A stretch of 64,000 nucleotides of DNA from Polyangiaceae bacterium (lineage in GTDB: Bacteria; Myxococcota_A; Polyangia; Polyangiales; Polyangiaceae). The notes beneath the pieces are model-generated. The model was not told the DNA's origin, ran no database searches, and saw only the letters and a list, made by a program, of their open reading frames with translations. Positions within the stretch are counted from its first letter, which is position 1. Each line of letters starts with the position of its first letter. The position numbers and the translations under genes are program-made. This document shows positions 33,581-41,800 of the stretch, in pieces. The stretch covers positions 1 to 64,000 of the forward strand of contig JANXOF010000082.1 in assembly GCA_025353725.1 (NCBI GenBank). Reading direction: 5' to 3'.

Positions 33581-34411
33581 TCACACGCGGACTTCTCCGA
33601 GCAGTGCCAGAACCGCGCGCGCTGAGGTGGGTCGCTCGCATGCTCGATGGGCAAGGCAGGCAAACAGCGCGGCGTGAGCTGGGCCGCGCGCGGCCAACGC
33701 GGCGGGCCTGAGGGAAGCTATTGCGTTTTCGAGCGTTTCGAGGACCGGGCGCTCGGCGGCCTCAACGATGCGCGTCGCGAGTGAAGACAGCGCGTCGGCA
33801 GTGCGTGGCGCGATTCCCGTGGTCGCGTGGAGCAACGTCGCCGCTAGCGCGAAGAGATCGCTCTCGACCGTGGCGGGTTCGCAGCGCGCCAACTCAGGCG
33901 CGCAGTAAGCGATGGTTCCACAGAACGCGCCGTCGCGAGGTTTCGCTCCGCGCCAGCGGGCGAGCTCAAGGTCGAGAAAGATGGCACTTGCCGCGTCGTC
34001 GTCGATGGCAACGTTTGCCGGACTGAGGTCGGCGTGCACGATGCTGAGTGCGCCGAGCGCGTCGCACGCTTCGTGGAGGTGGACGAGCGCGGCGAACGCC
34101 GTTCGCACTGCGCGCTCAACCCACTCTGCGTCGAGTGCGCCGGTTGTTGAGAACGCCTGCCGTTCCACGATTCGATGCGCGAGGGTGGGGAAGGAGACCC
34201 GTGCGGTGCGAAGCCATGGTCCCTGCGCGTCGTCACCTGCGCCAAGTAACAGCGGAGTGACACGCCCGCCAAGGCGATCGAGGAGCGTAGCTTCGCTCCG
34301 CAAGCGAGCGACACTCTGGGCGGTCCCGCGTTCCCGTGACGAAAGTCGCTTTTCGAATGCCTGCCGCCATGCGCCATCGGGCCCGCGAAGCGCGATCTCG
34401 TGAACGTTCAT
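33581..34411 (-). CDS. divergent serine/threonine-kinase-like protein
   Basis: 276 residues with a recognisable kinase C-lobe: the catalytic loop VHADLSPANVAI (HxD as HAD, Asp128, Asn133), a metal-loop position FLDLEL where DFG is replaced by DLE (Asp147), and the APE motif as YCAPELAR. The N-lobe is weak: no clear glycine-rich loop; Lys21 and Glu40 could be the ATP-binding pair. It may be an active Hanks-type kinase with unusual motifs or a pseudokinase. Bacterial kinases of this kind often sense through extra domains, but none is present here. ATG 34411; followed by the cystathionine enzyme. Confidence 0.72.
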   Translation of the reverse strand: MNVHEIALRGPDGAWRQAFEKRLSSRERGTAQSVARLRSEATLLDRLGGRVTPLLLGAGDDAQGPWLRTARVSFPTLAHRIVERQAFSTTGALDAEWVERAVRTAFAALVHLHEACDALGALSIVHADLSPANVAIDDDAASAIFLDLELARWRGAKPRDGAFCGTIAYCAPELARCEPATVESDLFALAATLLHATTGIAPRTADALSSLATRIVEAAERPVLETLENAIASLRPAALAARGPAHAALFACLAHRACERPTSARAVLALLGEVRV

Positions 34412-34417
34412 GCTGAA

Positions 34418-35614
34418 ATGAGACTGGCTCGCGCCGACCCTAGCGGTCATCGTAGCGCGGTGGGCAAACCGAGGTTTCTTTTTGCTTTTGCAGCGACTCG
34501 GGCACCTCAGGCACTTTGTGTGGTCGGGGCGGCTCTTGTCTTCCTCTCCGCCTGCGGTTCGCCGGGGTCTAACGCGCCGAGCTTGGCTGGAGGAGGCCCG
34601 GCATGGGAGCCCAGCGGGCCGGCCGATGCCGGTGAAGCTGGCGCCGACAGCGGTGCGCGCCGATCGGCGGACGGCGGCTCGGCTCGGGATGGCGTCGGCA
34701 TTCCCAAAAGCACGCACGTCACTATTCAAATTCAACCCAGTGATTTCGGAGCACAAATCGAAGCGTCAATACGCGCGGCTACGAAGAGCGTTCATATGAC
34801 GATGTACCTGCTCAGCGACGCGTCGATCATCGACGCGCTAGGCGCGCTCAAAGACGCGGGAAAAGACGTAAAAGTCGTTCTTAATCAAACCTTTCCACCC
34901 CGTGGTGGAGACAACGGCCCGGCCTTTTTAAAGCTCAAACAGCGGGGCGTTGACGTTGTCTACGCGCCTTCCGCGTATACGTTTACGCATGCAAAAACGG
35001 TGATTATCGACGGCGCAAAGGTGCTTATCATGACGATGAACCTTACGCAGACGAGCGCGGGAAATAATCGCGAGTACATCGCGACAGACGCGGACCCCGC
35101 GGATGTGGCTGACTGCGAGAGCCTATTCGCCGCCGACTTCGCGGGCACCTCCGTAGCGGTCGGCGGAAATCTTGTCATCTCGCCTTCTGGGGCGACGCCC
35201 GTGGACGCGCGCGACCGCTTGAGGGCGCTTATCGCGAGTGCGACGACGTCGCTCGACATCGAGGTGCAGTCGCTGAGCGACGACGGCCTCACGGAAGCGA
35301 TCCTGCTCTCGCATCGCGCAAAAATCTCCGTTCGCGTCGTCCTTTCGGGCTCAAACGAGCTCACGCCAGCTCAGCAAGAGTCGATCGCAAAGCTCAAGGC
35401 CGCAGGCGTGCCGTTACGACTCGTGATGACGCCGTACATCCACGCAAAGACCGTGGTGGTGGATGGCACCACTGTTTTTGTAGGTTCTCAAAATTTCACG
35501 CCGACAGCGCTCTTCCAAAACCGGGAGGTCGGCGTCGTCACGGATGCTCCCACCGAAGCGAAGAAGGTCCGCGACACGATCGCGAAGGACTTCGCGGCGG
35601 GCGCATCGCCTTAG
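34418..35614 (+). CDS. phospholipase-D-superfamily lipoprotein
   Basis: 398 residues from ATG 34418 (GTG 34460 is also possible). A signal peptide ends at a lipobox LVFLSAC, followed by a low-complexity Gly/Ala/Pro linker. Two PLD half-domains follow: VHMTMYLLSDASIIDAL with THAKTVIIDG and N-rich TMNLTQTSAGNNREY, then LDIEVQSLSDDGLTEAI with IHAKTVVVDG and GSQNFTPTALFQNREVG. Each HxK(x4)D motif is intact, so it is probably active as a phosphodiesterase (phospholipase or nuclease) at the envelope. Its 5' end is divergent from the kinase gene with only six bases between the chosen starts. Confidence 0.86.
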   Translation: MRLARADPSGHRSAVGKPRFLFAFAATRAPQALCVVGAALVFLSACGSPGSNAPSLAGGGPAWEPSGPADAGEAGADSGARRSADGGSARDGVGIPKSTHVTIQIQPSDFGAQIEASIRAATKSVHMTMYLLSDASIIDALGALKDAGKDVKVVLNQTFPPRGGDNGPAFLKLKQRGVDVVYAPSAYTFTHAKTVIIDGAKVLIMTMNLTQTSAGNNREYIATDADPADVADCESLFAADFAGTSVAVGGNLVISPSGATPVDARDRLRALIASATTSLDIEVQSLSDDGLTEAILLSHRAKISVRVVLSGSNELTPAQQESIAKLKAAGVPLRLVMTPYIHAKTVVVDGTTVFVGSQNFTPTALFQNREVGVVTDAPTEAKKVRDTIAKDFAAGASP

Positions 35615-35666
35615 GCTCGATGTCCGCTCGCGTGTCCGGCCACATCCCGCTCGCTTTCGCGCCGCC

Positions 35667-35681
35667 GCAAGAACTTCTTGC
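35667..35681. promoter_or_regulatory. 15-base palindrome upstream of tRNA-His
   Basis: GCAAGAA-C-TTCTTGC is a perfect 7+1+7 palindrome. Its right arm overlaps the candidate -35 hexamer of the tRNA promoter, so it could be an operator; it could also be a hairpin at the end of the phospholipase-like gene, although no T-run follows. Confidence 0.45.
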
Positions 35682-35705
35682 AACTGAGCCCACCGCAGGT
35701 AGACT
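35678..35705 (+). promoter_or_regulatory. candidate sigma70 promoter of tRNA-His
   Basis: TTGCAA at 35678-35683 and TAGACT at 35700-35705 are spaced 16 bases and lie 17 bases upstream of the tRNA 5' end, a sensible distance for a short tRNA leader. Match to consensus is moderate. Confidence 0.45.
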
Positions 35706-35721
35706 GCGCTCGTTCTGTTTC

Positions 35722-35795
35722 GGTGGCCGTAGCTCAGTTGGTAGAGCGCTGGATTGTGGCTCCAGCTGTCGCGGGTTCAAGCCCCGTCGGTCACC
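35722..35795 (+). tRNA. tRNA-His (anticodon GUG)
   Basis: A full cloverleaf can be folded: acceptor arm from G at 35722 pairing with CGGTCACC at 35788-35795, D-arm GCTCAGTTGGTAGAGC, anticodon arm CTGGA-TTGTGGC-TCCAG with GTG at 35756-35758, and T-arm GCGGGTTCAAGCCCC-like. The extra 5' G (position -1) pairing with C73 is the identity feature of tRNA-His and confirms the assignment. CCA is not encoded. No integrase or mobile element adjoins it, so there is no sign that it serves as an attachment site. Confidence 0.96.
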
Positions 35796-35839
35796 CTAGT
35801 ATTCGGTCAGGGGGCGCGAGTCCGCTCCCCTCGACACCC

Positions 35840-35860
35840 CCCCCGCCGGTCGCGCGGGGG
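35840..35860 (+). terminator. possible hairpin terminator after tRNA-His
   Basis: CCCCCGC at 35840-35846 pairs with GCGGGGG at 35854-35860 around a 7-base loop, 45 bases past the tRNA. Only a weak TTGGTGTGG follows rather than a real T-run, so function is uncertain. The rest of 35797-36061 is GC-rich and holds no gene that I can see. Confidence 0.35.
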
Positions 35861-36061
35861 TTGGTGTGGTCGCGGTGCGTTTCTCGCGGACATTTGCCAG
35901 ACACGGGCGAGCCCGGGGTTGCCATTGAGAAACGACGGCCGTGTCCCTGGACGCTCGGACGTGCGAGTAACTCGCTGTAGACGGCCTGCTGTACGCGGTT
36001 CGCTGTCAGTAGCTCGCTTTGGAGCGGTGTTGGCACGGTGTTGGGAAGGTTGGCCAGCGGA

Positions 36062-37084
36062 TTAGCCTACGCTTTTCCAGTGCTCGTGGGCGATACGCGT
36101 AGCTCGCGAGACGTCGTCGTTTGCGTTCGAGGGTTCCTCGGCGATTTCGTCCGCGACGCCTGCGACCAGGCCACGTGTTGCTGCGAGGAGGCCTGCCTGG
36201 AGGGCAACGAGGTCGTAGCCTCCTTCGAGGACCATCGCGATGCGTCCGCCGGCGCTTTTGTCGGCGACTCGGCGCAGCGCGCGCCCCATCCAGCCGAAAG
36301 CCTCCGAAGAAAGTGTCATTTCCGCGAGCGGATCACGCGCTGATGCGTCGAAACCGGCGCTCACGAGGATGAGTTGGGGTTTATAGTCATCGAGGACGGG
36401 GAGAACGACGCGCTCGAACGCGGCACGGTAGACGCCGTCGCCTCCCCCCGCTGCGAGCGGAATGTTGACCGTGTAGCCTTTTCCATCGCCGGCGCCCGTT
36501 TCGCCGACGGCGCCGGTGCCTGGATAAAAAGGAAACTGGTGAGTCGAAAGGTACAGAATGTTGGGGTCGTCGAAAAACGCCTCCTGTGTGCCATTTCCGT
36601 GGTGAACGTCCCAATCGACGATTGCGACCCGCTCGAGTCCGCGTGCGCGCGCGTGCGCCGCCGCGACCGCGACGTTGTTGAGAAGGCAGAAGCCCATCGC
36701 GTGGTCGGGCCTGGCGTGATGACCGGGCGGGCGAACAAGCGCTACTCCTTGCTTTACAGGACCGTCGAGGATCGCGTCGACCATCGCCACGGTGCCGCCT
36801 GCGGCAAGCTCTGCGACCGCCACGCTCGACGGACCCACGTAAGTATCGGCATCGAGGTAGCCGGGATTACCGTTGAGTGTCCGTAACCACTTAACGAAGT
36901 TTGGGTCGTGGACTCGTTCTAACTCTTCGTCCGTCGCAGGCCGAGGTTCAACGCGCGCGAACGAAAGTCCCGATTGTTCTAGCGCCGCATGCGCCGCCTC
37001 GAGCCGCTCCGGCCGCTCTGGATGATAGCCGGGAGCGCGGTGAAGAAAGAACCGCGGGTCGGAGAGTAGAACGGCGCAAGTCAT
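36062..37084 (-). CDS. histone-deacetylase-family (acetoin-utilisation-type) deacetylase
   Basis: 340 residues. The zinc hydrolase signature is complete: GYHPERPERLEA near the N terminus, VRPPGHHARPDHAMGFCLLNN with the catalytic His122-His123, AIVDWDVHHGNGTQ with zinc ligands Asp159 and His161, STHQFPFYPGTG, and LVSAGFDAS with the third ligand. Bacterial class II-like deacetylases remove acetyl groups from polyamines or proteins; substrate is not deducible. The ATG at 37084 gives the normal N terminus (MTCAVLLSDPRFFLH). It is divergent from the MXAN_5187-like gene with about 70 bases between starts. Confidence 0.9.
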   Translation of the reverse strand: MTCAVLLSDPRFFLHRAPGYHPERPERLEAAHAALEQSGLSFARVEPRPATDEELERVHDPNFVKWLRTLNGNPGYLDADTYVGPSSVAVAELAAGGTVAMVDAILDGPVKQGVALVRPPGHHARPDHAMGFCLLNNVAVAAAHARARGLERVAIVDWDVHHGNGTQEAFFDDPNILYLSTHQFPFYPGTGAVGETGAGDGKGYTVNIPLAAGGGDGVYRAAFERVVLPVLDDYKPQLILVSAGFDASARDPLAEMTLSSEAFGWMGRALRRVADKSAGGRIAMVLEGGYDLVALQAGLLAATRGLVAGVADEIAEEPSNANDDVSRATRIAHEHWKSVG

Positions 37085-37153
37085 GAGTTGCCGCAATCGC
37101 AGCGCCGATGATAGCGTCACTCTTCCGATTTACAGAAACGTTCCGAGGGCGGA

Positions 37154-38611
37154 ATGCGAAACAAAATCATCGCAGTCAACGCCGTGATCGTGCTGGTCGT
37201 GGGGCTCCTCGCCTTCGCGATCGTTCGCACGCAGCTCGCGGCAGAGACAAGCAGCACAGATCAGCTCAAAAAAAGCGCTCAACGCGACGTCGCGGGAGCC
37301 GCTGCGCAGCTGCAGCTCGACGCCCTTCGAACAGAGCGTTGGCTAGCCACGAAAGCCAACGAGCCCGCGACACGCGCGGCGCTCGGCAAAGCCACACCAG
37401 ACGCGCGGGGTGATGCGGCGCGTCAGCTCGCGGACCAAATCGCGAGTGCCGCGTCGTCGGCCCTCGGGGCCAAGCCCTCGATCGTTGCCGTGGTAGACAA
37501 CGCCGGGAAGATCGTCGGCCGCAATGGCTCCGACCTCAATCGAGGCGACGACATCGCGTCTCCGTATCCGTCGTTCAAGGAAGCGCTTACAAAAGCGCAC
37601 CCGGGCTCCGAGGTGTGGACGGACAAGGCGCGGGCGGACCAATACATCGCGTCCTACGTTCCTGTTCGCGACGAAAATCGGGCCGCGGGAATGCTCGTCA
37701 TCGGTGTCGCAATCAACGACGCCCTCGCACGGGTCGGCGAGATTACGACCGGCCGAGGCGTCTTACTCGTCAACAACGCCGGCGAGTTGGTCGCGGCGTC
37801 GGGGAACGCCGGCGAGGAGATCAAAAACGCCGTGAAAAGTAGCGTTGGCGACATCAAAAACGCGCTCGCCACGGGCAACGTCATCGCGAGCGCGGCGGGC
37901 GACGTCACCTTTGCATCGGCTCCGCTCGTTGGGTTCGGCGACGGGCACCGAACGGCCGCAGTCGCGGCCGCGGCCGCGTCCCTCCTACCTGGAGCCAGCG
38001 CCATTCCGCTTTCGATTCTCGCGGTCACTGTGCTCGGACTCATCCTCGTGGTTGCCGCGGGCTGGTTCCTGGGCAACTACATTTCCGCGCCCATTGCCGC
38101 ACTCGAGGAGGGCCTTCTCATGATTCTGAACGGGCAAACCGATAAACGGTTCGAGCTCGATCACGCCGACCTCGGAGGTCTTGCATTTCGGATCGACCAA
38201 CTCCTGAATCAGCTCATGGGGGTCGAGGAGGACAATACCGACGACGACGGCCGGGTCTCCAAGGCGCCAACCGCCGAAAACTTTGGTGCGGCCCTGTCTG
38301 TCGACAAGAACAGTCAGCAAGCGCAAGCGGCAATCAACGCGTCTGCGTCCTCGTCTATTGCCGGTGTTGCCGGAATGGACGCTGCAAGACTCGCCGCTGA
38401 GCCAGCTGACGCCTACTACGCGCGTCTTTATCTTGAATATATTGGAGCCAAGAAAACCCTTGGAGAACCGGTCGACCATATCACTGACGCGGCTTTCAAG
38501 AGTCGCATCCAAGGGATGGAGGCCGACGCGGCAACCAAGCACGGCCGTCCCGTCCGCTACCACGTTCAGTCGAACGGACGTGAAGTCGTCCTCCTCGCTG
38601 TCTCGCTTTGA
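37154..38611 (+). CDS. MXAN_5187-like membrane sensor protein
   Basis: 485 residues. One membrane helix at ~6-26, a periplasmic sensor region to ~280 that looks like a double-Cache/PAS-type fold (VAVVDNAGKIVGRNGSDLN, YIASYVPVRDENRAAGMLVIG, GVLLVNNAGELVAAS), a second helix at ~283-305, a HAMP-like segment (YISAPIAALEEGL), then a low-complexity linker and a C-terminal ~70-residue domain (YYARLYLEYIGAKKTLGEPVD, GRPVRYHVQSNGREVVL) like the C-terminal domain of Myxococcus MXAN_5187. No kinase or methyl-accepting domain is present, so output must go through a partner. A HEAT-repeat protein follows 96 bases later, ahead of a terminator. Confidence 0.78.
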   Translation: MRNKIIAVNAVIVLVVGLLAFAIVRTQLAAETSSTDQLKKSAQRDVAGAAAQLQLDALRTERWLATKANEPATRAALGKATPDARGDAARQLADQIASAASSALGAKPSIVAVVDNAGKIVGRNGSDLNRGDDIASPYPSFKEALTKAHPGSEVWTDKARADQYIASYVPVRDENRAAGMLVIGVAINDALARVGEITTGRGVLLVNNAGELVAASGNAGEEIKNAVKSSVGDIKNALATGNVIASAAGDVTFASAPLVGFGDGHRTAAVAAAAASLLPGASAIPLSILAVTVLGLILVVAAGWFLGNYISAPIAALEEGLLMILNGQTDKRFELDHADLGGLAFRIDQLLNQLMGVEEDNTDDDGRVSKAPTAENFGAALSVDKNSQQAQAAINASASSSIAGVAGMDAARLAAEPADAYYARLYLEYIGAKKTLGEPVDHITDAAFKSRIQGMEADAATKHGRPVRYHVQSNGREVVLLAVSL

Positions 38612-38707
38612 GTGGTTCTGTTCGCGTCGCTTTGACGTTGACTCGCAGGGCTTGACCGGAAACATTCGTGGCGCAAGCTGCGAATCGAGCTTAGAAAGGG
38701 AGCCTTA

Positions 38708-39448
38708 ATGGGCCTCTTCGATCTGTTCAAGGGTAAGACCGGTAGCCCGGAAAAAAAGCAAAATGCAGCCGCAAAGTTCGCCGAAGCTGCTGGGAGTAAG
38801 CGTGCTCAAGCCTACGATAGGCAAGACGCGATCTCCGAGCTCTGTCGTCTAAAGTCTGCGGATGCCGTCGAGGCGCTTTTGAAGCGCTTTACATTTCAGA
38901 CAGATCCGTCGATTACCGATCAAGAGGAAAAAGAGGCCGCTTTCGACGGGATCGTTGGCGCGGGTCGAGAGGCTATTGAGCCCGTTCGCGCTTTCGCGGC
39001 TAAGGCAGAGAGCCTCTCCTGGCCGATGCGCGTCCTCAAAGAAGTGCTGCCCGAAGACGAGCTCGTCGAAGAGCTGCTCGTTTGGCTTGAGCGGTGGGAC
39101 ACCGAGTACGCCAAGTTCATAGACCCGAAGCTTCAGATTCTCAAAGGTCTGGAGGAGCATAGTCATCCCGACATTCGCGAGGCCGTCGAACCGTTCCTCG
39201 AGGACGTAAACGAAGAAGCTCGCTTCAATGCGGCATCGACGACGCTCGCGCAAAAAGACACGGCTTCTATCGTCGCGCTCATCAAATTGCTCATGGACGA
39301 GGAGAGCGTTCGCGTCCGCGGCAAAGTCGCTGAAGGGTTCCTAACGCTCGGTTGGGAGATCCCCGATGACCAACGAGATGCCGTGCGCAAAGTGTTGCCG
39401 CACCAGTATTCGGTCGACGCCTCTGGCTTGCTTTCGAAGCGTGGCTAA
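38708..39448 (+). CDS. HEAT-repeat protein
   Basis: 246 residues made of helical HEAT-type repeats: AISELCRLKSADAVEALLKRF, AFDGIVGAGREAIEPVRAFAA, ILKGLEEHSHPDIREAVEPFL, ASTTLAQKDTASIVALIKLLM, VRGKVAEGFLTLGWEIP. The start MGLFDLFKGKTGS is a short basic/hydrophobic lead without a signal peptide, so the protein is cytoplasmic, possibly membrane-associated. GGGAGCC just before the ATG is a fair ribosome site. Likely an adaptor or scaffold; its neighbour upstream is the MXAN_5187-like sensor and the two are probably one transcript, ending at the strong terminator 20 bases after the stop. Confidence 0.82.
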   Translation: MGLFDLFKGKTGSPEKKQNAAAKFAEAAGSKRAQAYDRQDAISELCRLKSADAVEALLKRFTFQTDPSITDQEEKEAAFDGIVGAGREAIEPVRAFAAKAESLSWPMRVLKEVLPEDELVEELLVWLERWDTEYAKFIDPKLQILKGLEEHSHPDIREAVEPFLEDVNEEARFNAASTTLAQKDTASIVALIKLLMDEESVRVRGKVAEGFLTLGWEIPDDQRDAVRKVLPHQYSVDASGLLSKRG

Positions 39449-39468
39449 TTAGGACTGAAATCACACGA

Positions 39469-39504
39469 AAAAGCCCCCACTCCTACTTCGGAGTGGGGGC
39501 TTTT
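39469..39504 (+). terminator. strong intrinsic terminator
   Basis: A 15-bp perfect stem (AAAAGCCCCCACTCC with its complement GGAGTGGGGGCTTTT) around a 6-base loop TACTTC, ending in TTTT, starts 20 bases after the HEAT gene stop. Because of the A-run on the other side it may also work in the reverse direction. Confidence 0.93.
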
Positions 39505-39587
39505 CTTATTGCACTGGAACCTGTCGAACATTTTCCAGGCTAATGCAAACCTCTCGCGGGCGGATGGCTTGCTGGAACGGCAAAACA

Positions 39588-39620
39588 CCACGACGTTAAG
39601 TCCATAGAACTGCGTCGTGG
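39588..39620 (-). terminator. possible intrinsic terminator of the beta-barrel genes
   Basis: Read on the minus strand, CCACGACG pairs with CGTCGTGG around a 17-base loop and is followed by TGTTTTG, 27 bases after the stop of the second outer-membrane gene. The stem is short and the loop long, so it is only a moderate candidate. Confidence 0.5.
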
Positions 39621-39646
39621 CTTTCCGTTTCGTCGTCGATCGTTAG

Positions 39647-40549
39647 CTATTCGCTAAGTTTCGGTGCGCCGGGAAGTGAGAACCCGATAGAAAGTCCAAT
39701 CATCTGATTAAACTTGTTTGTCCGGTCGTCTGAATTGATCTGGCCATCAGGGAAGTCGACGTTGTTCTTGAGGCCGCGTGAGTCGAAACCGCCACGGTTG
39801 GTTTTCATGAACGGAATAGCTCGATATTCGAGATTCACGCTCAAGAGCCCTCGCGTATAGAAGGTGAGGCCAAGCCCGAACGTGGGAGCAATCGCTACCC
39901 GCGTTTCCGACGCGAATGATGAAGGTAGATTGCACGTAATTTCCGTACAATCTTTTCGCTCTTCGACGCCGACAAAAGCCGCACCACCGTGCAAGTAGAG
40001 GTCCGTGTCGACGAACAGCTTTTGAAACAGTGCAAGCTTTCCACGAAACGGACTTATGGTGACTTGCGGGCCTACCATGTATTTCAACTTGGCGGTCTGC
40101 GCATCAAACTTGGGCCCGTTTAGAGGCGGGATGTTCTTCTGCGTGCGCGTGTTACGCGGGGCCGTAGCTTGGATCTTATCGGTGAGATCCGTCGATTGGC
40201 TCCAGGCGCCAAACCCACCAAACACCCCGATCCCGATCCAGTCTGCTAGGTGGTACTGAAGGCGCGCCGTGATGAACAGCGTGCGCTGGTACTCATCGAG
40301 CAACGTCCGCGATGCGCCGAGCGCAAATTCGACTCGACCCTCGCGATAGAGACGCAATTTTCGAACAGGAGGAGCCCCTGCAAGCGGGCCAGTGAGCTGT
40401 ATTTCCTGGGCGTGCGCCGATCGAGCTGGGAGTGTAACGACAAGAGCCGCGAGGGCGCTTGAAACGATGGCGCCACAGCGCCAAGCGGTTCGTACGCGAA
40501 GCGCGCGGTTCGTAAGGTTCGCGTGAGTGCGAGACAGCTTTCGCTTCAT
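39647..40549 (-). CDS. outer-membrane beta-barrel protein (myxobacterial type), second of a pair
   Basis: 300 residues from ATG 40549, which has AAGGA at good distance. A basic N-terminal stretch, a signal peptide (AIVSSALAALVVTLPARSAHA), then about eight to ten amphipathic strands (RLYREGRVEFALGASRTLL, FITARLQYHLADWIGIGVFGG, LFQKLFVDTDLYLHGGAAFVG, TFGLGLTFYTRGLLSVNLEYR) ending in MIGLSIGFSL. The pattern is of the myxobacterial outer-membrane beta-barrel family to which the GltA/GltB gliding proteins are thought to belong, so a link to the gliding locus 8 kb downstream is possible. It follows another barrel protein on the same strand with 20 bases between. Confidence 0.75.
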   Translation of the reverse strand: MKRKLSRTHANLTNRALRVRTAWRCGAIVSSALAALVVTLPARSAHAQEIQLTGPLAGAPPVRKLRLYREGRVEFALGASRTLLDEYQRTLFITARLQYHLADWIGIGVFGGFGAWSQSTDLTDKIQATAPRNTRTQKNIPPLNGPKFDAQTAKLKYMVGPQVTISPFRGKLALFQKLFVDTDLYLHGGAAFVGVEERKDCTEITCNLPSSFASETRVAIAPTFGLGLTFYTRGLLSVNLEYRAIPFMKTNRGGFDSRGLKNNVDFPDGQINSDDRTNKFNQMIGLSIGFSLPGAPKLSE

Positions 40550-40569
40550 GACCGTCCTTGCCGACTGCA

Positions 40570-41571
40570 TCACTTGGGCAACCGATATTCCCAGCTGAAC
40601 GGCAAGAACATGCTGATGCCGATCTGGGCTTGAACGTTGTTGGTAAGGGGCTTCTCGCCGAACCAGGTGTCGCGGTTTTGCTGCTGGGCCTGCGTCGCGG
40701 CAATCTTAGTGCTCTCGAGCTGCTCGACATAGATGTAGTCGCGCACTTCGGCGGTCACCGCGAACCAGCGGTTTAGGAAGATACGGAGGCCGAGACCGAC
40801 CGACATCGCGAGGCGCCAGTCGTAGCTGAAACTGCGATTGTCAGGGTCAATGACTGCGATCGGGCGAGTACGTAGGGCGCCGACGCCGCCTACGATGTAA
40901 CCGTCGTAGTGGAAGATAAACTTATTGAAGCCACTGAACTTTCCGTACATCGGAACATACGTGAAGTTCACGGTTCCAGCCGCCTGGTATTCGTTGAGTG
41001 GCACGGCAACGCGGGTGGCGCGGCGATTTTGGAAGTTGAAGTCCGAATCGCCGTTGAACGGCTGGTAAAGAGTTGCGTTGACACCGATCGCAAGGACATT
41101 GGTGAGATAGTAGTTCACCCCAAGCCCAGGTCCTGGGTGGCTCACGAACTGGTCGTTGAGACTGAAGCTCCAATAGGGCATCAGCTCGACGCGGCCTCGC
41201 CGCAGCGCGTATATCTGCTGAACGGCAGAAATGTCTTTTTGAGGCTCCTTTTCCGCGAGCGCTTGCACGTCGCTCTGCTTTTGACAGGCGGAGGGGTCAA
41301 CCTCGCAAATCCCTCCGCTGCTTGGGGCACCTGGGACGACAATGGCCCCAGTGTCTCCCGGTGCAGCGGGTGGTGTGCCAGTGTCTGATGATTTCGACGG
41401 ATCGTCGATATCACCCATATCACCGCCGGCACCTCCTCCCGCGGAGGATGGGAGGGGCTTTGCGGGCACTGTGGCGGGAGGCTTTCCTCCCGGCTTCTTC
41501 GGCTGCGCATTGGCAACCTGTGGCAACACCAAGGCTGCTGCCAAGGGGAGCCAGAATCGAGCCTGCTTCAT
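40570..41571 (-). CDS. outer-membrane beta-barrel protein (myxobacterial type), first of a pair
   Basis: 333 residues from ATG 41571 (a TTG precedes it). Signal peptide FWLPLAAALVLPQVANA, then a ~90-residue Pro/Gly/Ser-rich stretch with two Cys (CEVDPSACQKQ), then the barrel from about residue 115: QIYALRRGRVELMPYWSFSLND, GLGVNYYLTNVLAIGVNATLY, FHYDGYIVGGVGALR, AMSVGLGLRIFLNRWFAVTAEVRDYIY. The 'R-G-R-V-E-L' entry and the 'E-V-R-D-Y' strand also occur in related myxobacterial barrels. Partner of the next gene; both likely sit in the outer membrane, role unknown. Confidence 0.75.
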   Translation of the reverse strand: MKQARFWLPLAAALVLPQVANAQPKKPGGKPPATVPAKPLPSSAGGGAGGDMGDIDDPSKSSDTGTPPAAPGDTGAIVVPGAPSSGGICEVDPSACQKQSDVQALAEKEPQKDISAVQQIYALRRGRVELMPYWSFSLNDQFVSHPGPGLGVNYYLTNVLAIGVNATLYQPFNGDSDFNFQNRRATRVAVPLNEYQAAGTVNFTYVPMYGKFSGFNKFIFHYDGYIVGGVGALRTRPIAVIDPDNRSFSYDWRLAMSVGLGLRIFLNRWFAVTAEVRDYIYVEQLESTKIAATQAQQQNRDTWFGEKPLTNNVQAQIGISMFLPFSWEYRLPK

Positions 41572-41800
41572 CAAGAGACCCCTTCCGTTTCGGCGTACTC
41601 GCGAGCGTTACTCTCGCTTATCAAGTTGCCTAACACCTGAGAAAAACTAAGGATTCAGGCCGACTACGAAACTACTTGGCAAGTTATCATGATCTTTTTC
41701 TGAGGAGCAATCTCTAATCGGAGTCACCGGCTCCCGCGTCGGTGTCTTCTTTTTCTTCAACGTACGGAAGAATGCACGAAATTCCGAACTCGCGTAGGCC

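Noticed and set aside
33568-33663. Longer start for the cystathionine enzyme
   Set aside because: It would overlap the kinase gene; the ATG at 33567 has a good ribosome site and the normal family N terminus.
35840-35860. Strong terminator after the tRNA
   Set aside because: Only a weak run of T follows the hairpin, so it is kept as a low-confidence feature, not a firm finding.
35722-36061. tRNA-His as attachment site of an integrated element
   Set aside because: No integrase, no direct repeat of the tRNA 3' end and no foreign-looking genes nearby.
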